Shown here: piece by piece, positions 42,878 through 44,950 of the stretch | Layout: each line of letters begins with the position of its first letter | How positions within the stretch are numbered: the first letter of the stretch is position 1 | Assembly (NCBI GenBank): GCA_947626965.1 | Contig: CANQUH010000011.1 | Location: 1-44,950, forward strand | Source of the DNA: an uncultured Lachnospiraceae bacterium | Lineage (GTDB): Bacteria > Bacillota > Clostridia > Lachnospirales > Lachnospiraceae | Direction: 5' to 3' | DNA: 44,950 bases | Notes under the pieces: model-generated | Seen by the model: only the letters and a program-made list of their open reading frames with translations | Database searches by the model: none | Told to the model about the DNA's origin: nothing | Translations under genes and position numbers: made by a program

Positions 42878-44077
42878 TCAGGAACGTCTCCTTTGCTCAA
42901 AATATTTCAGATTCTGCAGAAAAGCGGCGGAAGAGGGCCGGTATGTGCCCGCCTGCCGGTTATACTCCTCTGCTTTCTCATATTCTCCAAGACGGTCATG
43001 GCAGACACAAAGCTGGATGCAGGGCAGGTAGCCGTGGCTGTCCTCCGAAATGAACGCGCCGCTTTTGACATCTTCCCGGGTCATAAGGGCGAGTTTAAAC
43101 CAGGGGATTGCGTTTCGGTACTGTCCGAGCCGCATATAGAGATTTCCGATCTCGCAGCAGATTTCCGCGCGGGGCGCGTCGAAGATGCCGCCTGAACCAG
43201 CTTCCGCCACAGAGCAGTTCTTTGCGTGAAGGGAATCCAGGAGAGCTTCGCCACTTGAGCGGGATTCACATTTGCGGAGGACATCCGCCCGCGGCGCAGC
43301 GCAGAGGAAGGACCCCGCCAGCGCCTCCAGCGCCCCGTACAGATTTCCGGACGCACTGCGGCAGTAGGAAAGGATTTTGCAGGCTTCAATTTTATTTTCC
43401 ACCCATCCGTCCGGGTTGGAGAGAAATGCGGTCAGCACTTCAATAGAACGTTCATAGCGTTTGTGATAGTATAGTTCCCGGCCGTAATAAAACATATCGC
43501 GCGGGGCGAGTTTTTCTCCATCGCGGATCTGTTTTTCATAGATTCGCAGATTCCGGTCGCTGTATCCGGTTTTGATGGATTTGTGCGTTACAGCAGGACT
43601 TTCAGCATAATATGTCTGTCCATTACAGACGATCGCTTCATGTACACGTCCCTTCCATTCATGAGGAATCGTTCTGCGGACCATACGCTCTCTATAATAG
43701 GAAAAGACAGGCTTTCCTTCCTCATCGAACGCCGTATTGTAGCGCATCATGACCACATCGACTTCATTCGGAAGTTCCTGTTTTAACCGGAGAAATTCCG
43801 AAAAATCCGCTTTTGTAAGGATGTCATCCGCGTCCAGCCACATGATAAAATCCATGGAAGCTTTTGAGAAAGAGAAATTTCTGGCGGCGGCAAAATCATC
43901 GGTCCACTCGAAATCAAAGATCCGGTCGGTGTAGCGCGCCGCGATTTCCTTTGTCCGGTCGGAACTGCCTGTATCCACAATAATAATCTCATCCATTGCG
44001 TCTTTTACGCTGTCGAGGCAGCGCCCCAGTACTTTTTCTTCATTTTTTACGATCATGCACAGGCTGACTGTAAGCAT
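42878..44077 (-). CDS. Family 2 glycosyltransferase with TPR region
   Basis: The 399-residue protein opens with a GT-A domain: SLCMIVKNEEKVLGRCLDSV, IIIVDTGSSDRTKEIA, WTDDFAAARNFS, and the DxD motif in MWLDADDIL (residues 79-87). HEWKGRVHEAI near residue 140 is typical of SunS-like peptide glycosyltransferases. The rest is tetratricopeptide-like helices (for example LYYHKRYERSIEVLTAFL, IGNLYMRLGQYRNAIPWF). GGGAGGA precedes the ATG. It lies 215 nt upstream of the collagen-like gene on the same strand. Such enzymes next to BclA-type genes glycosylate the collagen-like protein in C. difficile (sgtA-bclA3). A 40-residue insertion interrupts the helices at about 261-300. Confidence 0.8.
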   Translation of the reverse strand: MLTVSLCMIVKNEEKVLGRCLDSVKDAMDEIIIVDTGSSDRTKEIAARYTDRIFDFEWTDDFAAARNFSFSKASMDFIMWLDADDILTKADFSEFLRLKQELPNEVDVVMMRYNTAFDEEGKPVFSYYRERMVRRTIPHEWKGRVHEAIVCNGQTYYAESPAVTHKSIKTGYSDRNLRIYEKQIRDGEKLAPRDMFYYGRELYYHKRYERSIEVLTAFLSNPDGWVENKIEACKILSYCRSASGNLYGALEALAGSFLCAAPRADVLRKCESRSSGEALLDSLHAKNCSVAEAGSGGIFDAPRAEICCEIGNLYMRLGQYRNAIPWFKLALMTREDVKSGAFISEDSHGYLPCIQLCVCHDRLGEYEKAEEYNRQAGTYRPSSAAFLQNLKYFEQRRRS

Positions 44078-44347
44078 GAGAGTTTCCTCCCGGGAAATCT
44101 TTCATAACAGAATATGTGAAGCAGAAAAATTGTTGATAAAACCACCTTGAGTTCAATGAAAAGATGCAATACGGATTGTTTCGTGCTTTGCGTCTTCGTT
44201 CCGCTTCGGTCGGTGCTAAATGAACGATGCTGCGTGCCAATGGCACGCGCTCAACGCGGACCGATTCGGACTTTTGACTCTGGCATCATGAACATGTAAA
44301 CTTTAATAATAACAGTAATTTTATAATTTGATACAGGAAAGATTTAG
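44078..44347. other. Region between glycosyltransferase and riboswitch with dispersed repeat
   Basis: No gene is visible. Around 44197-44260 is a GC-rich block with TTCGGTCGGTGCTAAA and a GTGCC AAT GGCAC hairpin. It is related to the inverted block at 44594-44715 and shares a core with 2992-3008. The remainder is AT-rich and probably holds the glycosyltransferase promoter. Confidence 0.45.
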
Positions 44348-44376
44348 TTGACAAAAGGGACTCTGTCTTGTATCAT
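44348..44376 (+). promoter_or_regulatory. Promoter of the riboswitch-controlled transcript
   Basis: TTGACA at 44348-44353 and TATCAT at 44371-44376 with a 17-nt spacer. Transcription would start near 44383, shortly before the riboswitch aptamer. Confidence 0.75.
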
Positions 44377-44394
44377 GAGTAACGAGTATCTCTG

Positions 44395-44485
44395 CAATTT
44401 AGCAAACTTATCGAAAGGTAGGGACGCAAAGCCACAGGGTCTAAAATCCAGAGCACAGGGGATCATGACAGCCGGTTGCCACGTT
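44395..44485 (+). ncRNA. Cyclic-di-GMP-I riboswitch (GEMM)
   Basis: The two conserved blocks of the class I c-di-GMP aptamer are present: GACGCAAAGC followed by CACAGGGTCTAA at 44424-44444, and GACAGCCGGTTGCC at 44467-44480, with an AT-rich variable arm between. A terminator follows about 40 nt later, so c-di-GMP probably controls read-through into the lipoprotein gene at 44903. Confidence 0.85.
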
Positions 44486-44524
44486 ATCTTAAATGTGTAT
44501 GGCAGAAGGGATATACGTGTCGGA

Positions 44525-44558
44525 CGGCCTCTGGATTTTCAGCAGGTCGTTTTATTTT
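44525..44558 (+). terminator. Riboswitch expression-platform terminator
   Basis: CGGCCT at 44525-44530 pairs with AGGTCG at 44544-44549 (one G-U), with an inner CTG/CAG pair, and TTTTATTTT follows directly. It is a typical intrinsic terminator placed after the aptamer. Confidence 0.7.
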
Positions 44559-44590
44559 GTCACAGGAAATTTCGCTCTGTGACAAAATAA
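44552..44590. terminator. A/T-bounded hairpin following the riboswitch terminator
   Basis: TTATTTTGTCACAG at 44552-44565 and CTGTGACAAAATAA at 44577-44590 form a perfect 14-bp stem with an 11-nt loop. It overlaps the U run of the first terminator, so the two structures may compete, or it may end a transcript from the other strand. Confidence 0.5.
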
Positions 44591-44593
44591 CGC

Positions 44594-44715
44594 TCCGCGG
44601 AGTGCTGCGCGCCAGCGACGCGCGTTTAGCACCGGTTCTGAGTGCCAGTGACGCGCGTTTAGCACCGGTTCTGAGTGCTGGTGGCACTCGTTTAGAACCG
44701 ACCGAAACGGAGTGG
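44594..44715. repeat. Direct repeat cluster in the leader, about 34-bp units
   Basis: GTTTAGCACCGGTTCTGAGT occurs twice, 34 nt apart, and a third, diverged unit (CGTTTAGAACCGACC) follows. The end, CCGACCGAAACGGAG, is the reverse complement of the CTCCGTTTCGGTCGG near 2993 and of the related block near 44197. This looks like a dispersed repeat that has expanded locally. Confidence 0.6.
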
Positions 44716-44734
44716 AGATCGCACTGTGGCGGAT

Positions 44735-44830
44735 TGGAAGATTATGCGCAGATCCGCACATGGAAACCGCAGCATGCGGGCGGGCTGCGCGGCGGGCAGG
44801 GGGAAAACCGCTTCCTGCTCGATTGGAGAG
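44735..44830. repeat. Copy of the repeat inserted in the LysR gene
   Basis: Shares ordered blocks (TGCGCAG, CATGG, GCGCGGCGGGCAGG, GGAAAA, CCGC, GATT) with 9140-9262. Here it lies between the riboswitch terminator and the lipoprotein start, in a leader of about 520 nt. Confidence 0.55.
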
Positions 44831-44902
44831 GTTCAGAAAAGGGTTTCCGTTTGCCGAACGCGGAGGGGAATCCGAAAAAAGAGGGGAAAGAGAGGTAAGA
44901 GC

Positions 44903-44950
44903 ATGAAGAGATTATTGGCAATGCTGCTGACCGGATGTATGCTGGTGCAG
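44903..44950 (+). CDS. Start of a lipoprotein gene (partial)
   Basis: The first 16 codons read MKRLLAMLLTGCMLVQ. A basic start, a short hydrophobic core and LTGC form a lipobox, so the product is probably lipidated on the outer membrane face of the cell. GAGGTAAGAG precedes the ATG. The gene leaves the window, so its function is unknown. Its transcript begins with the c-di-GMP riboswitch, which suggests a surface or attachment-related role. Confidence 0.6.
   Translation, partial: MKRLLAMLLTGCMLVQ

Overview
The window looks like a chromosomal segment of a spore-forming, anaerobic gut Clostridia, most likely Lachnospiraceae. The reasons are the roughly even base composition, strong AGGAGG ribosome sites, sigma-A promoters with TATAAT boxes, VxTGD-type wall anchors, Rpn-family nucleases, a MATE pump, a GH120 xylosidase, a cyclic-di-GMP-I riboswitch and a collagen-like spore-surface type protein. 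No rRNA, tRNA or CRISPR array was seen.

Layout. 1-2.75 kb: the end of a probable flavin reductase gene, an ArsP-type permease, an N-terminally truncated DUF362 protein with an FnIII tail, and a flavodoxin-fold reductase. 2.75-3.8 kb: gene-poor, with a type I toxin-like small peptide locus, a relic of a LysR 3' end with its promoter, and an esterase fragment. 3.8-8.9 kb: a three-domain fusion (DUF4405 membrane domain, FGE-like domain, flavodoxin), a TetR regulator with twin operators, a LysR regulator and an MBL-fold hydrolase. 9-14.5 kb: a LysR regulator with an inserted repeat, a divergent MATE pump, a GH120 beta-xylosidase fused to the front half of a RelB/DinJ antitoxin, and an unknown protein. 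14.5-32.7 kb: a giant repetitive surface protein of about 5,300 residues and a secreted acidic-repeat protein. 32.7-36.5 kb: an Rpn-family gene between two of its own fragments, and a metallophosphoesterase. 36.7-44.1 kb: a collagen-like gene split by a 4.4-kb element, preceded by a glycosyltransferase gene. 44.1-44.95 kb: a c-di-GMP riboswitch and long leader in front of a lipoprotein gene that runs off the window.

Two switch-like arrangements stand out. First, the signal peptide of the giant adhesin is in a different frame from its body. The shift falls on a run of eight G; nine G would give one 5,338-codon protein, so the adhesin may be phase variable. Second, the collagen-like gene is interrupted by an element carrying a large serine recombinase and an RloA/RloB-like ATPase-nuclease pair, flanked by 74-bp direct repeats (69/74 identical). 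Loss of exactly one repeat plus the element (4,378 bp) joins the two halves in frame into a 522-residue protein. This resembles sporulation-time excision of skin-type elements, and the neighbouring glycosyltransferase fits glycosylation of a spore-surface collagen-like protein.

Coordinates, repeats, promoters and frame arithmetic were read directly from the sequence. Family names rest on recognised motifs and were not checked by database search.
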